A stretch of DNA of 64,000 nucleotides. It comes from Lunularia cruciata. Lineage: Eukaryota; Streptophyta; Marchantiopsida; Lunulariales; Lunulariaceae. The translations under genes and the position numbers were made by a program. The notes below the pieces were generated by a model. The model had not been told where the DNA came from, searched no databases, and was given only the letters and a program-made list of their open reading frames with translations. Shown piece by piece: positions 12,076 through 24,544 of this stretch. Numbering within the stretch: position 1 is the stretch's first letter; every line of letters starts with the position of its first letter. The stretch covers positions 11,103,001-11,167,000 of the forward strand of contig OX419756.1 in assembly GCA_948567375.1 (NCBI GenBank), in the 5' to 3' direction.

Positions 12076-14780
12076 AAGTATTTAAATTAATTTAAAACAT
12101 ATTATATGCAACTTTAGATAAAATTTTAAATTATTTTGATATATATATTTTTAGACATTGATGCAAAGCTAGTTTATTACATATTGTATTCTACATGTGC
12201 ACTCAAACAAACAAAATATATTGATATATACTTTGATATATGATATCATTTATATTTTACGTTAACCAAATATCAAATGTCCTTAACCTATCCCTATCGG
12301 CTGGCCCCAAACAATTCCATAGAGAACATACTCCAACTCAAACAAACCTCCACTGCACCGCACCTTGACATAAATGAACCTCCACCTAAACCACTAGAAC
12401 TTAATCCATTGACTCCCCTATGAAGTGCATGTATGTCTTCTCCTATCCAACACCCCACACTCTTTTGGGGTCCGGGTGAACCCTTGTCCGACACCATAAG
12501 CATGAGTTTTGCTAGATCTCTTGGTTGGACCCCAAAGTTTTTGCCATCTCCAACAATCCAATAAATCTTGACAACTAAAATTCTTTGATTTATCAAGACC
12601 GATATATAGCCCAAGAGAAACCAATTGGGACACACAAAGTAACAACTTTGTGTGTAAAAACTCAACCTCAATGTGTGCAGTTGTTTCCTCCACACTCACT
12701 CTAATTCTAAATCACATTGACTGACAGACCATTGGGTGATAACAGTTGGGTTTGAGTTCTAAGAATTTTTTGAGATCACAATTTTTCCTCTCAAAGGCGG
12801 TGCACATAACTTCACTCTTTGAGCATTTGCCCTTCTTTTGGATTTCGAATTTGTATTTGTCCAAATATCTAGCAATATCAACCCAACCCTAGGCCTTTGA
12901 ATTCAAATATGCTATTGTATAACTTTCAAATCTGTCATTGCTTGGCGAATTAGTAAATGCGCCACATTCAAATCCTGCACCCAATCCAAATCCTTTTACG
13001 AACAATTCAAATCATTCACACGGATTCTTTATGTGACACAAACCGGATACATTTGGCATCTTGCTTTGCATTTGACATATATCCATCTCGTTGTTAGCCA
13101 TAATGAATTTCACCCGTGATATTTACTAATTTCATCCATAAGCAATCAGTAGGAACGTGTGAAAGGGGATCTTAAAGTGTCTTGGAAATCAGCACCCTAC
13201 TCATAATTTTTTTAATAGACGTTTCATGTGAAGGGACCACAAGCTATTGCAGATACCAAAATAGGTGGTATATGCAACAGCTTGGGGAACGTTAAAATGC
13301 TGTAACTTTCTCATAACTTCTGAATTTGAAACTCCCTATTGAATCAACTATCAAATGCCACAACCAACCAATTCAAATGAGCAGGAGTGTTCCCTTTGTT
13401 TGCATTAGCAGACATAATATCACTCCAAGCATCGAAGAAGATGTATGATGGAATAAAACTCACCATATTCCATATCTACACCCATGGACAATCTTGTTCA
13501 AGGTATCATCGTACTACGCTGGCTAATCATATGCATTTCATGTGGGAGTATTGGTGTGGGGGAGATTCATAACGATCTTCTCAAAATCTCACCAATCTAG
13601 TATAGTAAAGATCAAAGTACTATTTGGATAATAACATGACAAGTATTGAATTTTTGAATTTGTGCACCATCTCTTCACCCTCTTTAAAATTGTCTACAAG
13701 AAGATAATTGTCGTGTCTATAAGCTTAATTCGTGAGTGCATTGATTATTTGTTTTTGCTAACTAGAAAAATCAGGGATTATAGATGAGACTTATCTCTGC
13801 TTACACTTATGATAATGATCTATTATTTTGGTGGAGTAGAGTAAGGTTGTGTCTATAAGCTTAATTGATGAGTGCATTGTTTTGCTAACTAGAATAGTCA
13901 GCGATTATACTTGAGACATATTTCCGCTTATTCTTACCGTAACGGTATATTATGTTGGTGGAAGTGATGTGATTGACTTCCTCTTGATTAAATTTTACAG
14001 GTCGGGTTGCAGTCTTAAAAAAATTCATAACATATTCTTCTTCTTAGCTGAAACCAACAATCATGAGTACTCACCAATGATATCTCGTATCTTACGAGGA
14101 AAATTAGCCACTAAAGTTTTTATCTGATGAGAAAAATAGGCAAAACCAGTATGGGAATAAATACATACTTGGAGACCGAGTCTAGTTTACTACATTACTT
14201 TGAAATTCAGTATAAATGTTAAGAATGATGATAAGATCGGAATAGGTCTAGGTTATAATAAATATTAAAATATTTCAAATTTTGTTAGCAAACTGGTACT
14301 TAGTGGAGACACTAGAAGACTAAGTTATATATATATTTTTTAATCTACTTAATTCTTGTTTCTTACCCCTTCTTATCTCATCGACTTTCAATTATCTAAT
14401 ATATAACAGTTTTTTTCATTTCTTGTTTACACTAGTTAGCAAATTAGGAAAGGCTATTCATTTTCAAGAAGATTCAGTAACTAACTAAGATTGCATTGAT
14501 GCGAATTACCATAGAATATAAAAAAGGATGTCACATTATATTCCCTTAGATATATTCAACTTCTATTTACTTGGATACCATTTTTAGAAACGAATGTGTC
14601 AATTTTTCCATCAAACTTTGGGGCAAACATTATGCCATGTCAAAGGATATATTGAGTAAAACACAAATATGTCAAAGATTTCAAAGAGTTCAGACCACAA
14701 ATCAAAAGAATGTAATGTGTTCCCTTTGTCTTATTGAGAAGTCAAATGAAACCAAACCAATTTAGCGACATATATAGTAT

Positions 14781-14782
<2 letters not shown>
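12076..14782. other. AT-rich intergenic DNA with one unexplained minus-strand frame
   Basis: The only longer frame is 133 codons on the - strand at 12294-12695 (best internal words GDGKNFGVQPRDLAKLM and GGVNGLSSSGLGGG-like). It has no domain I recognise and could be a fragment of an old mobile element. Between 13710 and 13950 two diverged copies of a block share TGTCTATAAGCTTAATT and AGTGCATTG, about 125 bp apart. Nothing else is supported. Confidence 0.35.

Positions 14783-14840
<58 letters not shown>
14783..14840. repeat. (AT)29 microsatellite
   Basis: A pure AT dinucleotide run of about 58 bp that ends exactly where the truncated retrotransposon copy begins at 14841, so it marks the 5' junction of that insertion. 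Confidence 0.95.
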
Positions 14841-14842
<2 letters not shown>

Positions 14843-15505
14843 AAAGAGTGTTTACTATGGAATGAGAGAGTGTATATCTTGCTTGGAGTGGGCGTTGATA
14901 AGCTTTGCAGATGACATGTGTCAGAGAAAACTTATACTTGGTACGAGATGATTAGGTGACATTGGCGGATGTTGTGGTTATAGACCCTACGCATGATGCA
15001 GTTTTGGAAGGAGTGATTATTCCTCCTCCTGCATAGGTCGTGAGCAGAGCAGCAACATGCAAGGTCTCCCAGTATAGGGGTATGCATCAAGGTCACCTCT
15101 TTGTTCCTATAGCCTTGGCGTTATATGGAGTGATGGACACGGCGTTTGACACATTTGTCAGGGAGTGCATGAGAGCTCTTCGTATTAGATGTAAGGGGTA
15201 CCACTCTCACTCTCATACCCTGTAGTACATTTTAGACAATGTGTGTCCATTGTTCTCCAAACAACATTGACCGATGCCATCCATAGGAGAGCAATCACAC
15301 TAGGTGATGCTTCTTTGCATCCTCTAGTAGTTTGTACGCCTTACAACTTGCATAGCTAGGATATCTTAGGTGTGGTAGTGCAGATTTCTCATACTGATAC
15401 TATAGGGACCTAGCCCCATTTTACCTCATTTGTCTCTCTCCTGTTGGATTTGATTGGGTCTTCCATCTTTCTAGGGTTCTACATGGTCTCCTTTCTCGAT
15501 TTAGA
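14841..15505 (+). mobile_element. 5'-truncated copy of the R2-like non-LTR retrotransposon (copy C)
   Basis: The segment is clearly collinear with the 3' part of the best copy (about 46505-47160). It holds the endonuclease-domain remnant (LGTR-like, then VADVVV-type region, SRAATCKVSQYRGMHQGHLFVP and AFDTFVRECMRALRIR), followed by the untranslated tail with GGGA(C)CTAGCCCCATTTTACC and the terminal CTACATGGTCTCCTTT. Frames are broken by substitutions and indels, so it is a dead fragment. Loss of the whole 5' part with a kept 3' end is the standard signature of target-primed reverse transcription. The + orientation matches the other two long copies in this window. Confidence 0.85.
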
Positions 15506-17329
15506 GACTACATGCATTTCGACCTTCAATATACAAGAGTTACAAGATGATATTTTACTAGTCCTTTTTGAAGAAAGATGTCAATAATAATATATATAGA
15601 GAAAAATCCTTTACTTTACAATTGAAATACCATCTGTTATCCACATGCGGTCGCGTTTTTCTCTATTTAAATATCGAATATAGTTTTAAAATCCTTCTCC
15701 ATGAGGGCGACGAGGGAGGCTTAATCACAGTTTGCTGCCGTCACTAGTTCAAGCTCCAAATATTAATTGCAAACGCTATTACTATGTGGTAGGACCCAAG
15801 AATCACAATCCGTCCATTGCAATAATTTTGTAAGATACATCTATGCGGAACTCAAATATTTCTCTATTTCTTTTCCTTTTCTTGGATAATAACACGCTTC
15901 CTTTTCCTGGAATTCGATATTTTACGGGGAATTAAGTACACCAATAAAGAAATCATTAATACCATGATAAAAGTAATATGTCAACTACATGATCAAAATC
16001 TTTATTTACTTCAATCACTACTGGGGACCAACGAAATTTTTTGTGATCATTCCAACCAGCTGTTATTTGTAAGAGCATAGATTAAAAATAAGATAAAAAC
16101 AAATGAAGCAATTAACTGTAACAAGAACTTTCTTTGAAACTCTAAGAAATCGAATGCGTCAGAAACTAATATATAGTTAATCATGACTTATATACGAGCT
16201 GAGATTTATCTGAGATACGGCTTGCAATCGAGAAATCAAGCTAATCGATTCCGATTATGATTAACTAGGAATTAATTAATCTAGTTTTAATACAAAATGA
16301 AGTAGGCGATTCACTGAGAATCTGGAGTCTCTCCTTTCGGGAAAGATTTGGTGAGAGTTTCGAGTCAGTCACACCCTGTGACATATTTTGAGTTAGAAGC
16401 TAGATGATGATGATCGAACGAGGCGCTAATCTCTTGCACAACCTTGTAAAAGGGAACACAGCAAGTACGAGTGCAACACTGAAGTTTTCTATCTTAGAAC
16501 ATTAGAAGATTCATGAACGAAGGCAAAGGTAGAACGAATTTCGGATACCTGTCTCACAAGCTCCTCCATAGCCTCGTCAGGTTTCTGAACTCTTCTATAC
16601 TTCTGTACAAATGCCAATCTCATGCGTTTGCTCTACTCTCTTCCGCCAGCTTTTGGAACACTACGACTTCAAACTGTTGGATGAGGATAACCAGGATAAG
16701 CTCATAATCATCATAATCGGTATTATACCTCCCGTGCCCAATTCAAGGAGACAGATAAGACTGCACGCAACTTCTTCGACAAACCATAAGAAGATTACGC
16801 CTTCTCTGGTTCGAAGGATAAAAGTAAAAGCAAGACAAGGTGTTCGGTACAATCTGGCTTTCTGGTTAGTATCAATGACGTAAGCTTTTCTGTGCAATTC
16901 TTTTCCTCTCCAACGGTTATATCCTGCTTTACTCTGATCCTCGATGTTATCGGTTCAATGCTTTTACTCAAAGCTGAACTGACCAGTAATCACGACTGTG
17001 GACTTTTTCATTGTGAACACATTGTCGAGGCTTTTAAGGAAGCCGGAGTAGCTGGGGTTGGTCGCATGACGTGTGGAAGCATGCAGAATGTTCTCACTAT
17101 GAGAAACAATTTTATCACGAGATTAAGATATTATGATCTCTGTGGACGTTATACTCTAAACATCAAAAACCTGCCTGGGATATTGTCCTCTCATTCTGAT
17201 TGTAGAGCAATTTCCATCTGGAACCATCCTTATTAGAGGACTATGCATATAACAGCTTCAAGTATCAATGATCTGATACAAACACCTGAATACCTGATTG
17301 TAGAAAAGAACACAGAATACTTAAGTCGG
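15506..17329. other. Intergenic DNA, no gene supported
   Basis: AT-rich to about 16300, then more balanced in composition. Frames of 90 codons (16611-16883 +) and 114 codons (16892-17236 +) have no recognisable domains. They may be shadows of the degenerate minus-strand coding sequence that begins just beyond. GCGGTCGCGTTTTT at 15647 recalls the tip of the retrotransposon 3' end but the similarity is too short to call. Confidence 0.35.
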
Positions 17330-18340
17330 TGGTAATGTTGGGTTTGGTCTTGGATTTCCTCCTTGGGCTGAATAGAGGGATCTCTAATCTATATCTGTCT
17401 TCCACTCGCGGTTGTCTTGTAATGTTGCGAATGAGATGCAACGTTGGCTTCGGCAAATTCTTGAATGAAGATCAAAAATCATCGGAGAAATCTGACTGAG
17501 CTGAGGAGTTTTATCTCCTTTTCTTGACCTCTCCAAGTCATCAGCCAAAATCCGTTCGAATTCGGCTGCATAGTAGTCACCACATCTACTTCTGAGAGGA
17601 AGCATGATATCAAAGCAGGTTGATTACCACAACTTCCACTGTCCTGTTCTCATAGTTAGAGTCCAGTTAGAGTGAACGTCAGCGAGTCCTGAAAGTCATC
17701 CACGTTTATTCCATAACTGATGACGCCTCTATATGCACTTTCTATTCTACGGAATTCATCCATGGCGGAATGGCAGCCTTTAATCTCATCGAATGAAGTC
17801 GTATATCTGTCAACGTGGTTTGATTAATTTGTGTCACCATCGGTAGACAAACATGTATCCATGGGAGGTTTTCAATGAAGTATGCAGGTCTTAAAATGTC
17901 ACTTCTGGATCCTAAAGCATGGTTCTGTGACAGGGTTTTGATCAAAAGGATATGAACTTTCACGTTTCCAGATATATATCGCACACTTTTGCTTCCGACG
18001 TGCTTTCCAGTACGCTGGGATACATGTATGTAGAATAGATGTTCCGTCATCGGAGACGAAGAGAACTTCGTCTGCTTTCACCTTCCTGATTCGTCACAGT
18101 GAGACAGTGTCCATAAAATGGAAACTAGTGGTGTAGCCTCTCCGATGATTCACGCAGATTCTGTCGGCATTCTTGAGAGTGGGAACAGGTTCTTGCCTGG
18201 TCTCAAAAGTTACACAGTTGTATTCAATGCCTGATGAAGGAAAATTAATCTCAATGTGAAGTTCTGACTCCCTCGATATACAGACATACAAAGCGTCAAT
18301 GAAACAAGTCGAGTGGACTAAAAGAAATGAAGTGATTATA
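17330..18340 (-). pseudogene. Probable degenerate coding sequence, family not recognised
   Basis: Read on the - strand, one and the same frame gives protein-like sequence from about 18340 to 17330, interrupted by several stop codons. Recognisable stretches in order are IEINFPSSGIEYNCVTFETR, PTLKNADRICVNHRRGY, KADEVLFVSDDGTSILHT, EFRRIESAYRGVISYGINVD and DFQDSLTFTLTG. The persistence of a coherent frame through stops fits a decaying gene better than chance. An alternative is a live gene whose introns remove the stops, since a GTGACA donor-like site follows the RIQ codons near 17915. I cannot name the family. A 102-codon frame on the same strand in another phase (17742-18050) overlaps it and weakens the case. 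Confidence 0.35.
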
Positions 18341-18412
18341 GTGTCCCTTTGAATTATACTTCAGGACAAGAGATTGACCATAACTTTCCCTCTGTAGTCG
18401 ACCATACTTTTT

Positions 18413-18458
18413 ACCTATGCTTTTGGTAGAGTGACGGCACTCCACCAAAACCATAGGT
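18413..18458. repeat. Imperfect hairpin, 21-bp arms, 4-nt loop
   Basis: The left arm ACCTATGCTTTTGGTAGAG.. (18413-18433) pairs with the right arm (18438-18458) with two mismatches around the loop ACGG. It is short, has no recognised flanking duplication and lies next to the degenerate coding sequence. Confidence 0.75.
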
Positions 18459-21400
18459 CACTCACTGGACGATCATTCCGAGATTATACTCGGGCCGGAA
18501 CAATATGAACATTTTTGACATCCGCCTGTTTTAGTGCCAGAATATTAGGAGATTGATTACCTTTTCGTCATGACAGATCGTTTCTATGAATTTATGTGCA
18601 TAGTTGAAATAAGTACCAATGTGATGATTGTTTCATGACTGTGATCCGAGTCCAGCATTTGCAGAGGTGATAACAACTCGCAACGGAGTCTCACATATGG
18701 AGCTTCACATCTCTTGGTGGCACAATGATTCCATAAGCGTGCTGCATGCTTTACAGCTACAAGTTTCTTTTGCTTGGGATCAGCATGTTGAAGTGCTTGA
18801 TGAACAGGAAAGTTCACAGCCATGGTGCAATTTAATCGCTACCAGAAAAAGCACACATACACACAGCAAACTGAGAGTGTCATCGTAATCGTGAAGATCT
18901 GAGAACTCCCCTACAGGGACCCAAATGCGTTTCTCTAGAACTAGCTGACCACTTCCAGATGTCCATCTTGTTAAAGCCTCAGCAAATGGTGATCACTAAG
19001 AACCAGAATCTCTGTCGAAACGAAGCATCATCTAAGGAGAGCAAGTTTATAGATTCATGCTTGACACGGTCCTATCAACAAAACTTGCTTTTCTTAACGA
19101 CTCTAAATCGACCGGAAATTAGCGTTTTGCTTCTGTGTTCGAAGGCCTTCAGACTTCTTTGTCATCAAAATCCGATATTTAAAAACGTTCAGACGTGTGA
19201 AGTGAACCTATAGCATTCACCAAATTGCCCACGTTTCCTTCCACTCGTGAGGGTATCCACATCTACCACATAATTGTCAGGTGGTGCTGAGCGGAATGAC
19301 ATAATTTTAACATATGTGAGCAAGTTGATCGAAAGTCTTGTTCAAGGATGCAGGATCTGTCGATGAACCTGATTTGCTCCTCAAACTTCACTAAAGAAAA
19401 CAGGAGAGTTCATCTCATAGACAATTTTGAGTCCCTTTTTCCAGCAAACATATTTCCTCAGTCGGGAAAAAGATGACAATGTAGTGGCATAAACAGATGT
19501 TTGACAATGTAGAAAGAATACTCTTATGAAGAGTTATGAATCTATCTCATATGTGCAGTCTCTTTGGATCATACCAACAGAATATCCTAGTATAATCATC
19601 TCAAATTACATATGTACATGACAATGTAGGACGCTGTTCCTTTTTCTCCATTCCTAGTAAGAAGTCACTTATTCTTGGACAGAATGAGTATAAGAGTCTA
19701 AAACTCTACCAGAACACCATCTTACATCATTTATCTCATGATGCCCACCGAGGTGCAAACTCATGTTACTCAAACTCACTGTCCCTCAATATCTGTGTAA
19801 TTTCTTTACCAGTAACTGCGAACTTATGCTTATTTTGTGAATCTCTCCTATACTATGAGACCACACTATCTTACATAGAAAGAAATGCTAGAAACCAATC
19901 GTCCATTTTACAAGTGCTTCTAGCATTTGGGAAAGTCACAGGATTCATTTATATGCTTTCCTGATTGTCGTGCGCATGGAGCTTCTTCGAAACAAAAGAC
20001 TCTCGACATGTCAAGAGCCCTTGGGGCTATGAAATTGAGATTGTAACAAAGTTAGCTTTTCGCATGAAGTTTGTTGTTCAAAATGGGGGCTCTTTGAAGA
20101 TCGTCCTGTATTCATCTACATCATTCTGGCCCCATTGGAGTACTACCACTGTACCCTGAAGTTGAGGATCTTCACGTTTTTCTAGAACTATACCTTGAAG
20201 CGTGAGTTGAAGATCACCATGACATTGTAGAGTAGTAGTCTCTTCTACTCTCAATCCTCCACTTTTGCTTCTATGTCACCACCACAACAGTTCATTGATG
20301 CCGTGTTCTTTCTTTCTTGCTTTCCATGGCGAGCTCCCCATACTTGAATTGGCAAGGAATCAGAATCAGGAAACGCACTTATTGTGATAGGAAGGAAGTG
20401 CCGTGTAGAAACGAAGCATATCATTATGCACAATATATGACGTGAAGAAGAGAATTGAAGAGATTGAGAGATGCACTCGAAGCAAGTACTATAACTGTAA
20501 AAAAAATTAAGTCCCTGTCCACTGTTGCATACTGTTGTCCTTTTTGAGAGTATTCTGTTGTAGGTTGACTGTATCTGATATTGTAGAGATGAATGAGTTT
20601 TATCTTAGCGTACAATACTTTGTTTGTTACTCATACATTTATTGGATCTGAATAAGATGTCTGTATGTGTTTATGGGCAAACTAAGTTCTACTCACTCAA
20701 TGCAGGACGGACATGCAATAGTGGACGGAGACATTAGAACTTTTGACAACCTAGTTGCTAATAGAAACTTTAAAACAATAAAAAGATTTCAAGGATAAAT
20801 CAAGAGGATCGCCTTTTTCCCTTTTTTTTTAACCCACACCCACGATTCTTGAAAAGACACCGTGTTGACCACTTATGAATAGATACAAAATCACCCCATT
20901 AGTGAAACTTACTAAGCATTTTAAGTAGCATTAGAGGAGGCAACATATAGTGTGGCCAGGCACACCTTAAACTAAACCATTCTATGTTAACTTTTTCTAG
21001 AATCAACTTCGTTAATTAACAATCCTTGATTTTATTATAATTGGTCCATTTAACAATAGTTTTGAAATTTTTTCTTACTAGAACATGTATTATTATCAAG
21101 TAATAGGTATTTGTACTTCACTCTCCGTAGTCGTTTATCATTCCATTGCGTGGCAGATGTTGATATATGTTATCAATTGGACAAGAATGTAGATGCGTGC
21201 GATCCCGCGGCTCCTGATGTACTGATTGTGTGATATGGATCTAAGTAGTAAACACGATGTTCTATGGAGTTGTAACCTTATACTGCTTTTGATGGATATA
21301 AGCCTACTGATTTACTGATTGGTTGTAATCTGGCGGGTGGGGTACAAACACCAAAAATATGATTCTATATTATTACTACAGTATTTATCTGAAAATCTCT

Positions 21401-23320
21401 ATTTTCGTTTGCATAATATGATATTCTACTAGCTGTATGTCGCTGTCAAGACGGTGATAACCAAAATCGAGTTGGTATGTTTTCTATTAAAGACATATAC
21501 ATATATTTATATAATTTAGTGAAATTCTGAAGCCATGGTGAATGCAGTTGAGAAGAATGAACCAACATATTTTTTAACTCCAACACGAGCACCAAATAAT
21601 TTTACTTTTTATTTTTTGGTCCCGTAATGCAGTTTATTTGTCCCGCAGCCATCTTAGCAAGCCTCATTCCATAGCAAACCGTTAAAGAAAGTTTTAGGTT
21701 CACTTTCCTTGCTTTGCAATTCGAAGAGAAGAAATTGGAGCATGTAACTTCCTGAAGCGATCCGTTAACCATAGCGCAAAGCTAATTCTCGGGAGTTTCC
21801 CAAAAGAAACACTGCAGAAGAATGTGGTGCAAATATACCTGAAATGACCCAGATGGGACATGCTATGCTTCTTAGGGTTGTGAGTGCAATTTCACTTGTA
21901 CCCAAGTACATAATAAGACTGCAGTTTCCGTGTTTATTTTGGTTACATTAGTGACTAGAGTAAGACATGATGACAATACACATTCTTCTTTTGGCTGAAA
22001 ACTTTACACTAGACTCTCAAAAGAGTAAAGTTTGCACTTATCCAGAGTGTTTGCAATATAATTGCAAACAACAAGATTAATACAGAAATATTACACTTAC
22101 CCAGGTTTGATAATAGATTGTACCCTATGGGTAACATTTAGCTTGAATGAATCCAGATCATGATATTGTGTTTCCAGTCGGGCAACATTGTCGTGTACTA
22201 TCCATTCGACTTACAAAAGACTCCATGGGACTACAAGTAGGACACGTTGATCCCTTTGGACATTACAAAGTTCTAACCAAAGCACATGTAGTGGCTTTTC
22301 ACCCATATGTTAAGAACTTGAAGAATTCGCTCGCTCCTCTGTTCTCGCATATCCAGATTTTAACGACTATCACTTTCTACAAGTACAATCTTAGTAGACG
22401 AGTTGATACACATTGCTTGTTTGCTATCTCTATACACATCAAATCATACACACACAATCCCTCGGAATTAAACTTGGGTTGTGGAAGGGCACCAAACACA
22501 CATATAGGACTTGATGTATGGAGTACAATATACTGTTTAAGTACCAAGAAAGACGACTGTCACGCAAAAGAGTATGGTGTGATTTGGAGAAGGCACCAAA
22601 CACAGGTCGGCTTATGTACTGGTACTAGTGAATGGTATCGGAGTTGAGTTCGGTGGTCACTTCAACAACTTGATTCATGTCAATTACCATGCAAAACAGA
22701 ATAGCTTTCGCACTTACAGAAGTTTGTTGACATATCAATACTCCGAGTACTTGTGTCGGGACTGTTGTATTGGGACTACAGTACATGTAGTGTGGGTTAT
22801 GATGATGTCAAATCCGTCCAGGTTGGGCCACCTTCGCGACTCCAAACAATTAATCGATGTCTGTAGTACAGAATAGTACATCAGTGTCAAGACTGGGAAG
22901 ATTGGGACGCATAGTTTAGGTTGCCCTGGTCACTTTAACAAATTGATTCATATCGATCACTACATAACAGGATAGTACTTGGCAAGATAGGCACTTGTTC
23001 ATTCAAACATGTAGCAATACTCTTGTACAACAGTACTTGGCCCCGTTTTCTGTGGCATTGCCGTGGAACTTCATGAAATGTTGGATCAAACGTCGTAGTT
23101 ACTGGATCCGTTGGTTGTGATGCAGTAATCATAGGATATTTCAGATGCAATCATCATGAAAAGGAGTAGACGAAAACAAGGCCAAGTCTGAACCAGGGAG
23201 CGAACTCCCTTTACGTCTTCATCTCAATCAACCAAGGTTTGACATTACCTCGCAACAATTCGTCCCGGTTGGTTTCTGGCTGTCTAAATCACACCAACTA
23301 ACGTATAGCTTTCAACAAGT
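18459..23320. other. Intergenic DNA, no gene supported
   Basis: The longest frame is 166 codons at 22147-22647 (+), with a real ATG but low-complexity, His- and Tyr-rich content and no recognisable domain. At 18584-18823 both strands are open and neither product is recognised. A diverged duplicate about 275 bp apart occurs at 22655-22703 and 22929-22978 (shared TTGATTCAT and CATAACAGGATAG-like words). The rest is unremarkable AT-rich DNA. Confidence 0.4.
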
Positions 23321-23329
23321 GGTAGATGT

Positions 23330-23585
23330 TGGGTTGCAGTTACTATGACTTTTGATAAACATTGCTTCCTTGTTAACGTTTCCAATCGCTATGAATTCAA
23401 TGCATGAGCAGAACGTCTGATTTTGGAAGGCCGCAGCAACCGCCGTAATTTCGAGCACGCCACTCAGAAGCATTGGCATCATCTTGTGACGAGCTCGAGC
23501 ATCCCACCCTTTAGACATTTCTGCCACTTCAACGACGCTCGTGAAGAATCCCACCGCTTCTGCAGTTCTGCAACTACCCGGAGCA
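23330..23585 (-). pseudogene. Isolated protein-like exon or gene fragment, family not recognised
   Basis: On the - strand this short island is richer in GC than its surroundings. It reads RTAEAVGFFTSVVEVAEMS, then KGWDARARHKMMPMLLSGVL, then EITAVAAAFQNQTFCSCIEF, with balanced amino-acid use and a central amphipathic to hydrophobic stretch. No good ATG begins it. A donor/acceptor pair could flank it, but neighbouring exons are not visible. It is either one exon of a gene whose remainder is not recognisable or a captured gene fragment. Confidence 0.3.
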
Positions 23586-23707
23586 ACTATCGCACTTAAA
23601 AGGATCTGAAGTAGGGTGGTGATCTTCAGCTTTCACATTAAATTCTAGACTCTTCGTGATTTAGACAACGAATCCTATAACTATCGTGTGCAGCTATCAC
23701 ACTCACA

Positions 23708-23990
23708 AGTATCTGTAAGGTTCTTCTGTTTATATTGAATTATAGGCTGACCGTGATTTAGGCACCCATTTAGCCATTCTCTCCAAATCCCCATTCTGCC
23801 TGGCTCATCTTTTGGTACAACGATTACTTTGCGGGTATTCATACTGAAGTATCCATAAGGTTCTTCTGTTTTTATATTGAATTATAGGCTGACCGTGATT
23901 TAGGCACCTATTTAGCCATTCTCTCCAAATCCCCATCCTGCCTGGCTCATCTTTTTGTACATCGATTACTTTGCGGGTATTCATACTGAA
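23708..23990. repeat. Two tandem copies of a 140-bp unit
   Basis: The unit begins AGTATC(T/C)(G/A)TAAGGTTCTT at 23708 and again at 23848 and ends with GCGGGTATTCATACTGA. The copies differ by a few substitutions and a 2-bp T-run indel, so the duplication is fairly recent. A more diverged relative of the unit's middle part (GTGATTTAGAC) lies just upstream at about 23635-23680. Confidence 0.9.
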
Positions 23991-24484
23991 TCTCGTCATG
24001 TTCACAGGAAATGTTCCATATCTCGAACTTGAAGTTTACTGCTAACTTTTTAAAGTAGTAAACATGAACTTTTCATCTATTCGGTTGAGGTAATTCATTT
24101 TGATCATGAAGCATTTAGGTACAATGGCTAACTCAACTCTATGGTCACTTGAGAACTGCTCTCAAACTTGTGCACCACTGAATCTTTGATTCACTCCATC
24201 GGATCAGGATGTGTAAGCGAATCTGTGTGAATTAACTACGCAGGATGAAAAGAGAAACCACTAAATTAAGCTTAAACTGTCGTTTACTTGATCCAATAAA
24301 CAGAGAGTGAATTTGTGGACGTAACTTATGATAACAGCAAGTTGTCGATGTACATGAAGTCACGCGCCGAACTCGATGTTTCCCATGGGAAGAAGACCAT
24401 GAGTACAACAGGAAGATTACTAGAAACAAGGGAATCTGAAACGATCCTCACATTTCAAATGCTCCTAAAAGTAGAGAGTCTATA

Positions 24485-24544
24485 CGAGTCTATGCAAATA
24501 ACTTGCGAGCCAAACTTTGGCTCGCAAGTTATTGTATAGACTCG
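24485..24544. repeat. Near-perfect 60-bp palindrome with almost no loop
   Basis: The left arm 24485-24514 (CGAGTCTATGCAAATAACTT..) and the right arm 24516-24544 (..AAGTTATTGTATAGACTCG) are complementary except for one substitution and a one-base gap, around a single central base. TTGCGAGCCAAA is at the centre of the stem. It lies about 220 bp upstream of retrotransposon copy B. It could extrude as a cruciform or be the two fused ends of an excised or collapsed inverted-repeat element. Confidence 0.9.

Noticed and set aside
15640-15720. Possible further copy of the retrotransposon 3' tip (GCGGTCGCGTTTTT and GAGGGCGACGAGGG)
   Set aside because: Similarity is limited to about a dozen bases and the rest of the tail is absent.
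22147-22647. 166-codon frame with ATG
   Set aside because: No recognisable domain, unusual His/Tyr-rich composition, AT-rich surroundings and no splice or leader context; chance length is plausible.
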